Of a stretch of 64,000 bases of DNA, positions 36,530-53,300 are shown in pieces. Both the position numbers and the translations under genes were made by a program. Source of the DNA: Crossaster papposus (taxonomy: Eukaryota > Echinodermata > Asteroidea > Velatida > Solasteridae); assembly GCA_037893245.1 (NCBI GenBank), contig JBAIAA010000009.1, positions 2,046,001 to 2,110,000 of the forward strand, given 5' to 3'. Every line of letters begins with the position of its first letter. The first letter of the stretch is position 1. The notes under the pieces are model-generated. The model made no database searches and was not told the DNA's origin. It saw nothing but the letters and a program-made list of their open reading frames with translations.

Positions 36530-38327
36530 GAAAAAACAAACTGAGAAACTCATGCGTCAGGACACTGGCGGCATATGCCTATGTGGCAATACACGTGTAC
36601 ACGCATAAACATAAGAAAACATGGCTACGAATGAGGATAATTTTATGAACTTATATCTGAGCTGCGAACCTCAACGTAGTTCGAGAATGAAGAGACACTC
36701 GCCAGCTCAACATCTGAGCCAAAATATTGCCAACTTTCTCACTGAAAAAAAACCAAACTCTGAGACCCATGAGTCAGGACACTGGCGGCATAGGCCTATG
36801 CGGTAATACACGTGTACATACATACACGTAAGAAAACATGGATGCGAATGAGGATAATATTCTCGACTTATATTTGAGCTGCGAACCTCAACGTTGTTCG
36901 AGAATGAAGAGACACTCACCAGCTCGACATCCGAGCCAAAATATTGCCAAATTTCTCACTGGAAAAAAACCTAAACTGAGAGACTCATGCGTCAGGACAC
37001 TGGCGGCATATGCCTATGTGGCAATACACGTGTAAATACAAACACATCAGAAAACATGGCTGCGAATGAGGATAATGTTCTCGACATATATCTGAGCTGC
37101 GAACCTCAACGTTGTTTGAGAATGAAGAGACACTCACCAGCTCGACATCCGAGCCAAAATATTGCCAAATTTCGCACTGGAACAAACCTAAACTGAGAAA
37201 CTCATGCGTCAGGACACTGGCGGCATATGCCTATGTGGCAATACACGTGTACATACAAACACATCAGAAAACATGGCTGCGAATGAGGATATTTTTGTCG
37301 ACATATATCTGAGCTGCGAACCTCAACGTTGTTCGAGAATGAAGAGACACTCGCCAGCTCGACATCTGAGCCAAAATATTTCCAAATTTCTCACTAGAAA
37401 AAAAACCAAACTGTGAGACTCATACGTCAGGACACGGGCGGAATAGGCCTATGAAGCAATACACGTGTACATACATACACATAAGAAAACATGTCTGCGA
37501 ATGAGGACAATTTCCTCGACATATATCTGAGCTGCGAGCCTCAGCGTTGTTCGAGAATGAAGAGACACTCACCAGCTCGACATCCGAGCCAAAATATTGC
37601 CAAATTTCTCACTGGGAAAAAACAAACTGAGAGACTCATGCTTCAGGATACTGGCGGCATAGGCCTATGAGGCAATACACGTGTAAATACAAACACATCA
37701 GAAAACATGGCTGCGAATGAGGATAATGTTCTCGACATATATCTGAGCTGCGAACCTCAACGTTGTTTGAGAATGAAGAGATACTCACCAGCTCGACATC
37801 CGAGCCAAAATATTGCCAAATTTCGAACTGGAACAAACCTAAACTGAGAAACTCATGCGTCAGAACACTGGCGGCATATGCCTATGTGGCAATACACGTG
37901 TACATACAAACACATCAGAAAACATGGCTGCGAATGAGGATATTTTTCTCGACATATATCTGAGCTGCGAACCTCAACGTTGTTCGAGAATGAAGAGACA
38001 CTCGCCAGCTCGACATCTGAGCCAAAATATTTCCAAATTTCTCACTAGACAAAAACCAAACTGTGAGACTCATACGTCAGGACACGGGCGGAATAGGCCT
38101 ATGAGGCAATACACGTGTACATACATACACATAAGAAAACATGGCTGCGAATGAGGACAATTTCCTCGACATATATCTGAGCTGCGAGCCTCAACGTTGT
38201 TCGAGAATGAAGAGACACTCACCAGCTCGACATTCGAGCCAGAATATTGCCAAATTTCTCACTGGGAAAAAACAAACTGAGAAACTCATGCGTCAGGATA
38301 CTGGCGGCATAGGCCTATGAGGCAATA

Positions 38328-41300
38328 CACATGTACATACATACACATCAGAAAACATGGCTGCGAATGAGGATAATGTTCTCGACATATATCTGAGCTG
38401 CGAACCTCAACGTTGTTTGAGAATAAAGAGACACTCACCAGCTCGACATCCGAGCCAAAATATTGCCAAATTTCGCACTGGAACAAACCTAAACTGAGAA
38501 ACTCATGCGTCAGGACACTGGCGGCATATGCCTATGTGGCAATACACGTGTACATACAAACACATCAGAAAACATGGCTGCGAATGAGGATATTTTTCTC
38601 GACATATATCTGAGCTGCGAACCTCAACGTTGTTCGAGAATGAAGAGACACTCGCCAGCTCGACATCTGAGCCAAAATATTTCCAAATTTCTCACTAGAA
38701 AAAAAACCAAACTGTGAGACTCATACGTCAGGACACGGGCGGAATAGGCCTATGAGGCAATACACGTGTACATACATACACATAAGAAAACATGGCTGCG
38801 AATGAGGACAATTTCCTCGACATATATCTGAGCTGCGAGCCTCAACGTTGTTCGAGAATGAAGAGACACTCACCAGCTCGACATTCGAGCCAGAATATTG
38901 CCAAATTTCTCACTGGGAAAAAACAAACTGAGAAACTCATGCGTCAGGATACTGGCGGCATAGGCCTATGAGGCAATACACATGTACATACATACACATC
39001 AGAAAACATGGCTGCGAATGAGGATAATGTTCTCGACATATATCTGAGCTGCGAACCTCAACGTTGTTCGAGAATGAAGAGACACTCACCAGCTCGACAT
39101 TCGAGCCAGAATATTGCCAAATTTCTCACTGGGAAAAAACAAACTGAGAAACTCATGCGTCAGGATACTGGCGGCATAGGCCTATGAGGCAATACACATG
39201 TACATACATACACATCAGAAAACATGGCTGCGAATGAGGATAATGTTCTCGACATATATCTGAGCTGCGAACCTCAACGTTGTTCGAGAATGAAGAGACA
39301 CTCACCAGCTCGACATCCGAGCCAAAATATTGCCAAATTTCGCACTGGAACAAACCTAAACCGAGAAACTCATGCGTCAGGACACTGGCGGCATATGCCT
39401 ATGTGGCAATACACGTGTACACGCATAAACATAAGAAAACATGGCTACGAATGAGGATAATTTTATGAACTTATATCTGAGCTGCGAACCTCAACGTTGT
39501 TCGAGAATGAAGAGACACTCACCAGCTCGAGATCCGAGCCAAAATATTGCCAAATTTCTCACTGGAAAAAAACCTAAACTGAGAGACTCATGCGTCAGGA
39601 CACTGGCGGCATACGCCTATGTGGCAATACACGTGTAAATACAAACACATCAGAAAACATGGCTGCGAATGAGGATAATGTTCTCGACATATATCTGAGC
39701 TGCGAACCTCAACGTTGTTTGAGAATAAAGAGACACTCACCAGCTCGACATCCGAGCCAAAATATTGCCAAATTTCGCACTGGAACAAACCTAAACTGAG
39801 AAACTCATGCGTCAGGACACTGGCGGCATATGCCTATGTGGCAATACACGTGTACATACAAACACATCAGAAAAAATGGCTGCGAATGAGGATATTTTTC
39901 TCGACATATATCTGAGCTGCGAACCTCAACGTTGTTCGAGAATGAAGAGACACTCGCCAGCTCGACATCTGAGCCAAAATATTTCCAAATTTCTCACTAG
40001 AAAAAAAACCAAACTGTGAGACTCATACGTCAGGACACGGGCGGAATAGGCCTATGAGGCAATACACGTGTACATACATACACATAAGAAAACATTTCTG
40101 CGAATGAGGACAATTTCCTCGACATATATCTGAGCTGCGAGCCTCAGCGTTGTTCGAGAATGAAGAGACACTCACCAGCTCGACATCCGAGCCAAAATAT
40201 TGCCAAATTTCTCACTGGGAAAAAACAAACTGAGAGACTCATGCTTCAGGATACTGGCGGCATAGGCCTATGAGGCAATACACGTGTAAATACAAACACA
40301 TCAGAAAACATGGCTGCGAATGAGGATAATGTTCTCGACATATATCTGAGCTGCGAACCTCAACGTTGTTTGAGAATGAAGAGATACTCACCAGCTCGAC
40401 ATCCGAGCCAAAATATTGCCAAATTTCGAACTGGAACAAACCTAAACTGAGAAACTCATGCGTCAGAACACTGGCGGCATATGCCTATGTGGCAATACAC
40501 GTGTACATACAAACACATCAGAAAACATGGCTGCGAATGAGGATATTTTTTCTCGACATATATCTGAGCTGCGAACCTCAACGTTGTTCGAGAATGAAGA
40601 GACACTCGCCAGCTTGACATCTGAGCCAAAATATTTCCAAATTTCTCACTAGAAAAAAACCAAACTGTGAGACTCATACGTCAGGACACGGGCGGAATAG
40701 GCCTATGAGGCAATACACGTGTACATACATACACATAAGAAAACATGGCTGCGAATGAGGACAATTTCCTCGACATATATCTGAGCTGCGAGCCTCAACG
40801 TTGTTCGAGAATGAAGAGACACTCACCAGCTCGACATTCGAGCCAGAATATTGCCAAATTTCTCACTGGGAAAAAACAAACTGAGAAACTCATGCGTCAG
40901 GATACTGGCGGCATAGGCCTATGAGGCAATACACATGTACATACATACACATCAGAAAACATGGCTGCGAATGAGGATAATGTTCTCGACATATATCTGA
41001 GCTGCGAACCTCAACGTTGTTCGAGAATGAAGAGACACTCACCAGCTCGACATCCGAGCCAAAATATTGCCAAATTTCGCACTGGAACAAACCTAAACTG
41101 AGAAACTCATGCGTCAGGACACTGGCGGCATATGCCTATGTGGCAATACACGTGTACACGCATAAACATAAGAAAACATGGCTACGAATGAGGATAATTT
41201 TATGAACTTATATCTGAGCTGCGAACCTCAACGTTGTTCGAGAATGAAGAGACACTCACCAGCTCGAGATCCGAGCCAAAATATTGCCAAATTTCTCACT

Positions 41301-44300
41301 GGAAAAAAACCTAAACTGAGAGACTCATGCGTCAGGACACTGGCGGCATACGCCTATGTGGCAATACACGTGTAAATACAAACACATCAGAAAACATGGC
41401 TGCGAATGAGGATAATGTTCTCGACATATATCTGAGCTGCGAACCTCAACGTTGTTTGAGAATAAAGAGACACTCACCAGCTCGACATCCGAGCCAAAAT
41501 ATTGCCAAATTTCGCACTGGAACAAACCTAAACTGAGAAACTCATGCGTCAGGACACTGGCGGCATATGCCTATGTGGCAATACACGTGTACATACAAAC
41601 ACATCAGAAAACATGGCTGCGAATGAGGATATTTTTCTCGACATATATCTGAGCTGCGAACCTCAACGTTGTTCGAGAATGAAGAGACACTCGCCAGCTC
41701 GACATCTGAGCCAAAATATTTCCAAATTTCTCTCTAGAAAAAAAACCAAACTGTGAGACTCATACGTCAGGACACGGGCGGAATAGGCCTATGAGGCAAT
41801 ACACGTGTACATACATACACATAAGAAAACATGTCTGCGAATGAGGACAATTTCCTCGACATATATCTGCGCTGCGAGCCTCAGCGTTGTTCGAGAATGA
41901 AGAGACACTCACCAGCTCGACATCCGAGCCAAAATATTGCCAAATTTCTCACTGGGAAAAAACAAACTGAGAGACTCATGCTTCAGGATACTGGCGGCAT
42001 AGGCCTATGAGGCAATACACGTGTAAATACAAACACATCAGAAAACATGGCTGCGAATGAGGATAATGTTCTCGACATATATCTGAGCTGCGAACCTCAA
42101 CGTTGTTTGAGAATGAAGAGATACTCACCAGCTCGACATCCGAGCCAAAATATTGCCAAATTTCGAACTGGAACAAACCTAAACTGAGAAACTCATGCGT
42201 CAGAACACTGGCGGCATATGCCTATGTGGCAATACACGTTTACATACAAACACATCAGAAAACATGGCTGCGAATGAGGATATTTTTCTCGACATATATC
42301 TGAGCTGCGAACCTCAACGTTGTTCGAGAATGAAGAGACACTCGCCAGCTCGACATCTGAGCCAAAATATTTCCAAATTTCTCACTAGAAAAAAAACCAA
42401 ACTGTGAGACTCATACGTCAGGACACGGGCGGAATAGGCCTATGAGGCAATACACGTGTACATACATACACATAAGAAAACATGTCTGCGAATGAGGACA
42501 ATTTCCTCGACATATATCTGAGCTGCGAGCCTCAGCGTTGTTCGAGAATGAAGAGACACTCACCAGCTCGACATTCGAGCCAGAATATTGCCAAATTTCT
42601 CACTGGGAAAAAACAAACTGAGAAACTCATGCGTCAGGATACTGGCGGCATAGGCCTATGAGGCAATACACATGTACATACATACACATCAGAAAACATG
42701 GCTGCGAATGAGGATAATGTTCTCGACATATATCTGAGCTGCGAACCTCAACGTTGTTCGAGAATGAAGAGACACTCACCAGCTCGACATCCGAGCCAAA
42801 ATATTGCCAAATTTCGCACTGGAACAAACCTAAACTGAGAAACTCATGCGTCAGGACACTGGCGGCATATGCCTATGTGGCAATACACGTGTACACGCAT
42901 AAACATAAGAAAACATGGCTACGAATGAGGATAATTTTATGAACTTATATCTGAGCTGCGAACCTCAACGTTGTTCGAGAATGAAGAGACACTCACCAGC
43001 TCGAGATCCGAGCCAAAATATTGCCAAATTTCTCACTGGAAAAAAACCTAAACTGAGAGACTCATGCGTCAGGACACTGGCGGCATACGCCTATGTGGCA
43101 ATACACGTGTAAATACAAACACATCAGAAAACATGGCTGCGAATGAGGATAATGTTCTCGACATATATCTGAGCTGCGAACCTCAACGTTGTTTGAGAAT
43201 AAAGAGACACTCACCAGCTCGACATCCGAGCCAAACTATTGCTAAATGTCGCACTGGAACAAACCTAAACTGAGAAACTCATGCGTCAGGACACTGGCGG
43301 CATATGCCTATGTGGCAATACACGTGTACATACAAACACATCAGAAAACATGGCTGCGAATGAGGATATTTTTCTCGACATATATCTGAGCTGCGAACCT
43401 CAACGTTGTTCGAGAATGAAGAGACACTCGCCAGCTCGACATCTGAGCCAAAATATTTCCAAATTTCTCTCTAGAAAAAAAACCAAACTGTGAGACTCGT
43501 ACGTCAGGACACGGGCGGAATAGGCCTATGAGGCAATACACGTGTACATACATACACATAAGAAAACATGTCTGCGAATGAGGACAATTTCCTCGACATA
43601 TATCTGCGCTGCGAGCCTCAGCGTTGTTCGAGAATGAAGAGACACTCACCAGCTCGACATCCGAGCCAAAATATTGCCAAATTTCTCACTGGGAAAAATC
43701 AAACTGAGAGACTCATGCTTCAGGATACTGGCGGCATAGGCCTATGAGGCAATACACGTGTAAATACAAACACATCAGAAAACATGGCTGCGAATGAGGA
43801 TAATGTTCTCGACATATATCTGAGCTGCGAACCTCAACGTTGTTTGAGAATGAAGAGATACTCACCAGCTCGACATCCGAGCCAAAATATTGCCAAATTT
43901 CGAACTGGAACAAACCTAAACTGAGAAACTCATGCGTCAGAACACTGGCGGCATATGCCTATGTGGCAATACACGTGTACATACAAACACATCAGAAAAC
44001 ATGGCTGCGAATGAGGATATTTTTCTCGACATATATCTGAGCTGCGAACCTCAACGTTGTTCGAGAATGAAGAGACACTCGCCAGCTCGACATCTGAGCC
44101 AAAATATTTCCAAATTTCTCACTAGAAAAAAACCAAACTGTGAGACTCATACGTCAGGACACGGGCGGAATAGGCCTATGAGGCAATACACGTGTACATA
44201 CATACACATAAGAAAACATGGCTGCGAATGAGGACAATTTCCTCGACATATATCTGAGCTGCGAGCCTCGACGTTGTTCGAGAATGAAGAGACACTCACC

Positions 44301-47300
44301 AGCTCGACATCCGAGCCAGAATATTGCCAAATTTCTCACTGGGAAAAAACAAACTGAGAAACTCATGCGTCAGGATACTGGCGGCATAGGCCTATGAGGC
44401 AATACACATGTACATACATACACATCAGAAAACATGGCTGCGAATGAGGATAATGTTCTCGACATATATCTGAGCTGCGAACCTCAACGTTGTTCGAGAA
44501 TGAAGAGACACTCACCAGCTCGACATCCGAGCCAAAATATTGCCAAATTTCGCACTGGAACAAACCTAAACTGAGAAACTCATGCGTCAGGACACTGGAG
44601 GCATATGCCTATGTGGCAATACACGTGTACACGCATAAACATAAGAAAACATGGCTACGAATGAGGATAATTTTATGAACTTATATCTGAGCTGCGAACC
44701 TCAACGTTGTTCGAGAATGAAGAGACACTCACCATCTCGAGATCCGAGCCAAAATATTGCCAAATTTCTCACTGGAAAAAAACCTAAACTGAGAGACTCA
44801 TGCGTCAGGACACTGGCGGCATACGCCTATGTGGCAATACACGTGTAAATACAAACACATCAGAAAACATGGCTGCGAATGAGGATAATGTTCTCGACAT
44901 ATATCTGAGCTGCGAACTTCAACGTTGTTTGAGAATAAAGAGACACTCACCAGCTCGACATCCGAGCCAAAATATTGCCAAATTTCGCACTGGAACAAAC
45001 CTAAACTGAGAAACTCATGCGTCAGGACACTGGCGGCATATGCCTATGTGGCAATACACGTGTACATACAAACACATCAGAAAACATGGCTGCGAATGAG
45101 GATATTTTTCTAGACATATATCTGAGCTGCGAACCTCAACGTTGTTCGAGAATGAAGAGACACTCGCCAGCTCGACATCTGAGCCAAAATATTTCCAAAT
45201 TTCTCACTAGAAAAAAACCAAACTGTGAGACTCATACGTCAGGACACGGGCGGAATAGGCCTATGAGGCAATACACGTGTACATACATACACATAAGAAA
45301 ACATGGCTGCGAATGAGGACAATTTCCTCGACATATATCTGAGCTGCGAGCCTCAACGTTGTTCGAGAATGAAGAGACACTCACCAGCTCGACATCCGAG
45401 CCAGAATATTGCCAAATTTCTCACTGGGAAAAAACAAACTGAGAAACTCATGCGTCAGGATACTGGCGGCATAGGCCTATGAGGCAATACACATGTACAT
45501 ACATACACATCAGAAAACATGGCTGCGAATGAGGATAATTTTCTCGACATATATCTGAGCTGCGAACCTCAACGTTGTTCGAGAATGAAGAGACACTCAC
45601 CAGCTCGACATCCGAGCCAAAATATTGCCAAATTTCGCACTGGAACAAACCTAAACTGAGAAACTCATGCGTCAGGACACTGGCGGCATATGCCTATGTG
45701 GCAATACACGTGTACACGCATAAACATAAGAAAACATGGCTACGAATGAGGATAATTTTATGAACTTATATCTGAGCTGCGAACCTCAACGTTGTTCGAG
45801 AATGAAGAGACACTCACCAGCTCGAGATCCGAGCCAAAATATTGCCAAATTTCTCACGGGAAAAAAACCTAAACTGAGAGACTCATGCGTCAGGACACTG
45901 GCGGCATACGCCTATGTGGCAATACACGTGTAAATACAAACACATCAGAAAACATGGCTGCGAATGAGGATATTTTTCTCGACATATATCTGAGCTGCGA
46001 ACCTCAACGTTGTTCGAGAATGAAGAGACACTCGCCAGCTAGACATCTGAGCCAAAATATTTCCAAATTTCTCACTAGAAAAAAACCAAACTGTGAGACT
46101 CATACGTCAGGACACGGGCGGAATAGGCCAATGAGGCAATACACGTGTACATACATACACATAAGAAAACATGGCTGCGAATGAGGACAATTTCCTCGAC
46201 ATATATCTGAGCTGCGAGCCTCAACGTTGTTCGAGAATGAAGAGACACTCACCAGCTCGACATCCGAGCCAGAATATTGCCAAATTTCTCACTGGGAAAA
46301 AACAAACTGAGAAACTCATGCGTCAGGATACTGGCGGCATAGGCCTATGAGGCAATACACATGTACATACATACACATCAGAAAACATGGCTGCGAATGA
46401 GGATAATGTTCTCGACATATATCTGAGCTGCGAACCTCAACGTTGTTCGAGAATGAAGAGACACTCGCCAGCTCGACATCTGAGCCAAAATATTTCCAAA
46501 TTTCTCACTAGAAAAAAACCAAACTGTGAGACTCATACGTCAGGACACGGGCGGAATAGGCCTATGAGGCAATACACGTGTACATACATACACATAAGAA
46601 AACATGGCTGCGAATGAGGACAATTTCCTCGACATATATCTGAGCTGCGAGCCTCAACGTTGTTCGAGAATGAAGAGACACTCACCAGCTCGACATCCGA
46701 GCCAGAATATTGCCAAATTTCTCACTGGGAAAAAACAAACTGAGAAACTCATGCGTCAGGATACTGGCGGCATAGGCCTATGAGGCAATACACATGTACA
46801 TACATACACATCAGAAAACATGGCTGCGAATGAGGATAATGTTCTCGACATATATCTGAGCTGCGAACCTCAACGTTGTTCGAGAATGAAGAGACACTCA
46901 CCAGCTCGACATCCGAGCCAAAATATTGCCAAATTTCGCACTGGAACAAACCTAAACTGAGAAACTCATGCGTCAGGACACTTGCGGCATATGCCTATGT
47001 GGCAATACACGTGTACACGCATAAACATAAGAAAACATGGCTACGAATGAGGATAATTTTATGAACTTATATCTGAGCTGCGAACCTCAACGTTGTTCGA
47101 GAATGAAGAGACACTCACCAGCTCGAGATCCGAGCCAAAATATTGCCAAATTTCTCACTGGAAAAAAACCTAAACTGAGAGACTCATGCGTCAGGACACT
47201 GGCGGCATACGCCTATGTGGCAATACACGTGTAAATACAAACACATCAGAAAACATGGCTGCGAATGAGGATAATGTTCTCGACATATATCTGAGCTGCG

Positions 47301-50300
47301 AACCTCAACGTTGTTTGAGAATAAAGAGACACTCACCAGCTCGACATCCGAGCCAAAATATTGCCAAATTTCGCACTGGAACAAACCTAAACTGAGAAAC
47401 TCATGCGTCAGGACACTGGCGGCATATGCCTATGTGGCAATACACGTGTACATACAAACACATCAGAAAACATGGCTGCGAATGAGGATATTTTTCTCGA
47501 CATATATCTGAGCTGCGAACCTCAACGTTGTTCGAGAATGAAGAGACACTCGCCAGCTCGACATCTGAGCCAAAATATTTCCAAATTTCTCACTAGAAAA
47601 AAACCAAACTGTGAGACTCATACGTCAGGACACGGGCGGAATAGGCCTATGAGGCAATACACGTGTACATACATACACATAAGAAAACATGGCTGCGAAT
47701 GAGGACAATTTCCTCGACATATATCTGAGCTGCGAGCCTCAACGTTGTTCGAGAATGAAGAGACACTCACCAGCTCGACATCCGAGCCAGAATATCTCCA
47801 AATTTCTCACTGGGAAAAAACAAACTGAGAAACTCATGCGTCAGGATACTGGCGGCATAGGCCTATGAGGCAATACACATGTACATACATACACATCAGA
47901 AAACATGGCTGCGAATGAGGATAATGTTCTCGACATATATCTGAGCTGCGAACCTCAACGTTGTTCGAGAATGAAGAGACACTCACCAGCTCGACATCCG
48001 AGCCAAAATATTGCCAAATTTCGCACTGGAACAAACCTAAACTGAGAAACTCATGCGTCAGGACACTGGCGGCATATGCCTATGTGGCAATACACGTGTA
48101 CACGCATAAACATAAGAAAACATGGCTACGAATGAGGATAATTTTATGAACTTATATCTGAGCTGCGAACCTCAACGTTGTTCGAGAATGAAGAGACACT
48201 CACCAGCTCAAGATCCGAGCCAAAATATTGCCAAATTTCTCACTGGAAAAAAACCTAAACTGAGAGACTCATGCGTCAGGACACTGGCGGCATACGCCTA
48301 TGTGGCAATACACGTGTAAATACAAACACATCAGAAAACATGGCTGCGAATGAGGATAATGTTCTCGACATATATCTGAGCTGCGAACCTCAACGTTGTT
48401 TGAGAATAAAGAGACACTCACCAGCTCGACATCCGAGCCAAAATATTGCCAAATTTCGCACTGGAACAAACCTAAACTGAGAAACTCATGCGTCAGGACA
48501 CTGGCGGCATATGCCTATGTGGCAATACACGTGTACATACAAACACATCAGAAAACATGGCTGCGAATGAGGATATTTTTCTCGACATATATCTGTGCTG
48601 CGAACCTCAACGTTGTTCGAGAATGAAGAGACACTCGCCAGCTTGACATCTGAGCCAAAATATTTCCAAATTTCTCACTACAAAAAAAACCAAACTGTGA
48701 GACTCATACGTCAGGACACGGGCGGAATAGGCCTATGAGGCAATACACGTGTACATACATACACATAAGAAAACATGTCTGCGAATGAGGACAATTTCCT
48801 CGACATATATCTGAGCTGCGAGCCTCAGCGTTGTTCGAGAATGAAGAGACACTCACCAGCTCGACATCCGAGCCAAAATATTGCCAAATTTCTCACTGGG
48901 AAAAAACAAACTGAGAGACTCATGCTTCAGGATACTGGCGGCATAGGCCTATGAGGCAATACACGTGTAAATACAAACACATCAGAAAACATGGCTGCGA
49001 ATGAGGATAATGTTCTCGACATATATCTGAGCTGCGAACCTCAACATTGTTTGAGAATGAAGAGATACTCACCAGCTCGACATCCGAGCCAAAATATTGC
49101 CAAATTTCGAACTGGAACAAACCTAAACTGAGAAATTCATGCGTCAGAACACTGGCGGCATATGCCTATGTGGCAATACACGTGTACATACAAACACATC
49201 AGAAAACATGGCTGCGAATGAGGATATTTTTCTCGACATATATCTGAGCTGCGAACCTCAACGTTGTTCGAGAATGAAGAGACACTCGCCAGCTCGACAT
49301 CTGAGCCAAAATATTTCCAAATTTCTCACTAGAAAAAAACCAAACTGTGAGACTCATACGTCAGGACACGGGCGGAATAGGCCTATGAGGCAATACACGT
49401 GTACATACATACACATAAGAAAACATGGCTGCGAATGAGGACAATTTCCTCGACATATATCTGAGCTGCGAGCCTCAACGTTGTTCGAGAATGAAGAGAC
49501 ACTCACCAGCTCGACATCCGAGCCAGAATATTGCCAAATTTCTCACTGGGAAAAAACAAACTGAGAAACTCATGCGTCAGGATACTGGCGGCATAGGCCT
49601 ATGAGGCAATACACATGTACATACATACACATCAGAAAACATGGCTGCGAATGAGGATAATGTTCTCGACATATATCTGAGCTGCGAACCTTAACGTTGT
49701 TCGAGAATGAAGAGACACTCACCAGCTCGACATCCGAGCCAAAATATTGCCAAATTTCGCACTGGAACAAACCTAAACTGAGAAACTCATGCGTCAGGAC
49801 ACTGGCGGCATATGCCTATGTGGCAATACACGTGTACACGCATAAACATAAGAAAACATGGCTACGAATGAGGTTAATTTTATGAACTTATATCTGAGCT
49901 GCGAACCTCAACGTTGTTCGAGAATGAAGAGACACTCACCAGCTCGAGATCCGAGCCAAAATATTGCCAAATTTCTCACTGGAAAAAAACCTAAACTGAG
50001 AGACTCATGCGTCAGGACACTGGCGGCATACGCCTATGTGGCAATACACGTGTAAATACAAACACATCAGAAAACATGGCTGCGAATGAGGATAATGTTC
50101 TCGACATATATCTGAGCTGCGAACCTCAACGTTGTTTGAGAATAAAGAGATACTCACCAGCTCGACATCCGAGCCAAAATATTGCCAAATTTCGAACTGG
50201 AACAAACCTAAACTGAGAAATTCATGCGTCAGAACACTGGCGGCATATGCCTATGTGGCAATACACGTGTACATACAAACACATCAGAAAACATGGCTGC

Positions 50301-53300
50301 GAATGAGGATATTTTTCTCGACATATATCTGAGCTGCGAACCTCAACGTTGTTCGAGAATGAAGAGACACTCGCCAGCTCGACATCTGAGCCAAAATATT
50401 TCCAAATTTCTCACTAGAAAAAAACCAAACTGTGAGACTCATACGTCAGGACACGGGCGGAATAGGCCTATGAGGCAATACACGTGTACATACATACACA
50501 TAAGAAAACATGGCTGCGAATGAGGACAATTTCCTCGACATATATCTGAGCTGCGAGCCTCAACGTTGTTCGAGAATGAAGAGACACTCACCAGCTCGAC
50601 ATCCGAGCCAGAATATTGCCAAATTTCTCACTGGGAAAAAACAAACTGAGAAACTCATGCGTCAGGATACTGGCGGCATAGGCCTATGAGGCAATACACA
50701 TGTACATACATACACATCAGAAAACATGGCTGCGAATGAGGATAATGTTCTCGACATATATCTGAGCTGCGAACCTTAACGTTGTTCGAGAATGAAGAGA
50801 CACTCACCAGCTCGACATCCGAGCCAAAATATTGCCAAATTTCGCACTGGAACAAACCTAAACTGAGAAACTCATGCGTCAGGACACTGGCGGCATATGC
50901 CTATGTGGCAATACACGTGTACACGCATAAACATAAGAAAACATGGCTACGAATGAGGTTAATTTTATGAACTTATATCTGAGCTGCGAACCTCAACGTT
51001 GTTCGAGAATGAAGAGACACTCACCAGCTCGAGATCCGAGCCAAAATATTGCCAAATTTCTCACTGGAAAAAAACCTAAACTGAGAGACTCATGCGTCAG
51101 GACACTGGCGGCATACGCCTATGTGGCAATACACGTGTAAATACAAACACATCAGAAAACATGGCTGCGAATGAGGATAATGTTCTCGACATATATCTGA
51201 GCTGCGAACCTCAACGTTGTTTGAGAATAAAGAGACACTCACCAGCTCGACATCCGAGCCAAAATATTGCCAAATTTCGCACTGGAACAAACCTAAACTG
51301 AGAAACTCATGCGTCAGGACACTGGCGGCATATGCCTATGTGGCAATACACGTGTACATACAAACACATCAGAAAACATGGCTGCGAATGAGGATATTTT
51401 TCTCGACATATATCTGAGCTGCGAACCTCAACGTTGTTCGAGAATGAAGAGACACTCGCCAGCTCGACATCTGAGCCAAAATATTTCCAAATTTCTCACT
51501 AGAAAAAAAACCAAACTGTGAGACTCATACGTCAGGACACGGGCGGAATAGGCCTATGAGGCAATACACGTGTACATACATACACATAAAAAAACATGGC
51601 TGCGAATGAGGACAATTTCCTCGACATATATCTGAGCTGCGAGCCTCAACGTTGTTCGAGAATGAAGAGACACTCACCAGCTCGACATCCGAGCCAGAAT
51701 ATTGCCAAATTTCTCACTGGGAAAAAACAAACTGAGAAACTCATGCGTCAGGATACTGGCGGCATAGGCCTATGAGGCAATACACATGTACATACATACA
51801 CATCAGAAAACATGGCTGCGAATGAGGATAATGTTCTCGACATATATCTGAGCTGCGAACCTCAACGTTGTTCAAGAATGAAGAGACACTCACCAGCTCG
51901 ACATCCGAGCCAAAATATTGCCAAATTTCGCACTGGAACAAACCTAAACTGAGAAACTCATGCGTCAGGACACTGGCGGCATATGCCTATGTGGCAATAC
52001 ACGTGTACACGCATAAACATAAGAAAACATGGCTACGAATGAGGATAATTTTATGAACTTATATCTGAGCTGCGAACCTCAACGTTGTTCGAAAATGAAG
52101 AGACACTCACCAGCTCGAGATCCGAGCCAAAATATTGCCAAATTTCTCACTGGAAAAAAACCTAAACTGAGAAACTCATGCGTCAGGACACTGGCGGCAT
52201 ATGCCTATGTGGCAATACACGTGTACACGCATAAACATAAGAAAACATGGCTACGAATGAGGTTAATTTTATGAACTTATATCTGAGCTGCGAACCTCAA
52301 CGTTGTTCGAGAATGAAGAGACAATCACCAGCTCGAGATCCGAGCCAAAATATTGCCAAATTTCTCACTGGAAAAAAACCTAAACTGAGAGACTCATGCG
52401 TCAGGACACTGGCGGCATACGCCTATGTGGCAATACACGTGTAAATACAAACACATCAGAAAACATGGCTGCGAATGAGGATAATGTTCTCGACATATAT
52501 CTGAGCTGCGAACCTCAACGTTGTTTGAGAATAAAGAGACACTCACCAGCTCGACATCCGAGCCAAAATATTGCCAAATTTCGCACTGGAACAAACCTAA
52601 ACTGAGAAACTCATGCGTCAGGACACTGGCGGCATATGCCTATGTGGCAATACACGTGTACATACAAACACATCAGAAAACATGGCTGCGAATGAGGATA
52701 TTTTTCTCGACATATATCTGAGCTGCGAACCTCAACGTTGTTCGAGAATGAAGAGACACTCGCCAGCTCGACATCTGAGCCAAAATATTTCCAAATTTCT
52801 CACTAGAAAAAAAACCAAACTGTGAGACTCATACGTCAGGACACGGGCGGAATAGGCCTATGAGGCAATACACGTGTACATACATACACATAAAAAAACA
52901 TGGCTGCGAATGAGGACAATTTCCTCGACATATATCTGAGCTGCGAGCCTCAACGTTGTTCGAGAATGAAGAGACACTCACCAGCTCGACATCCGAGCCA
53001 GAATATTGCCAAATTTCTCACTGGGAAATAACAAACTGAGAAACTCATGCGTCAGGATACTGGCGGCATAGGCCTATGAGGCAATACACATGTACATACA
53101 TACACATCAGAAAACATGGCTGCGAATGAGGATAATGTTCTCGACATATATCTGAGCTGCGAACCTCAACGTTGTTCAAGAATGAAGAGACACTCACCAG
53201 CTCGACATCCGAGCCAAAATATTGCCAAATTTCGCACTGGAACAAACCTAAACTGAGAAACTCATGCGTCAGGACACTGGCGGCATATGCCTATGTGGCA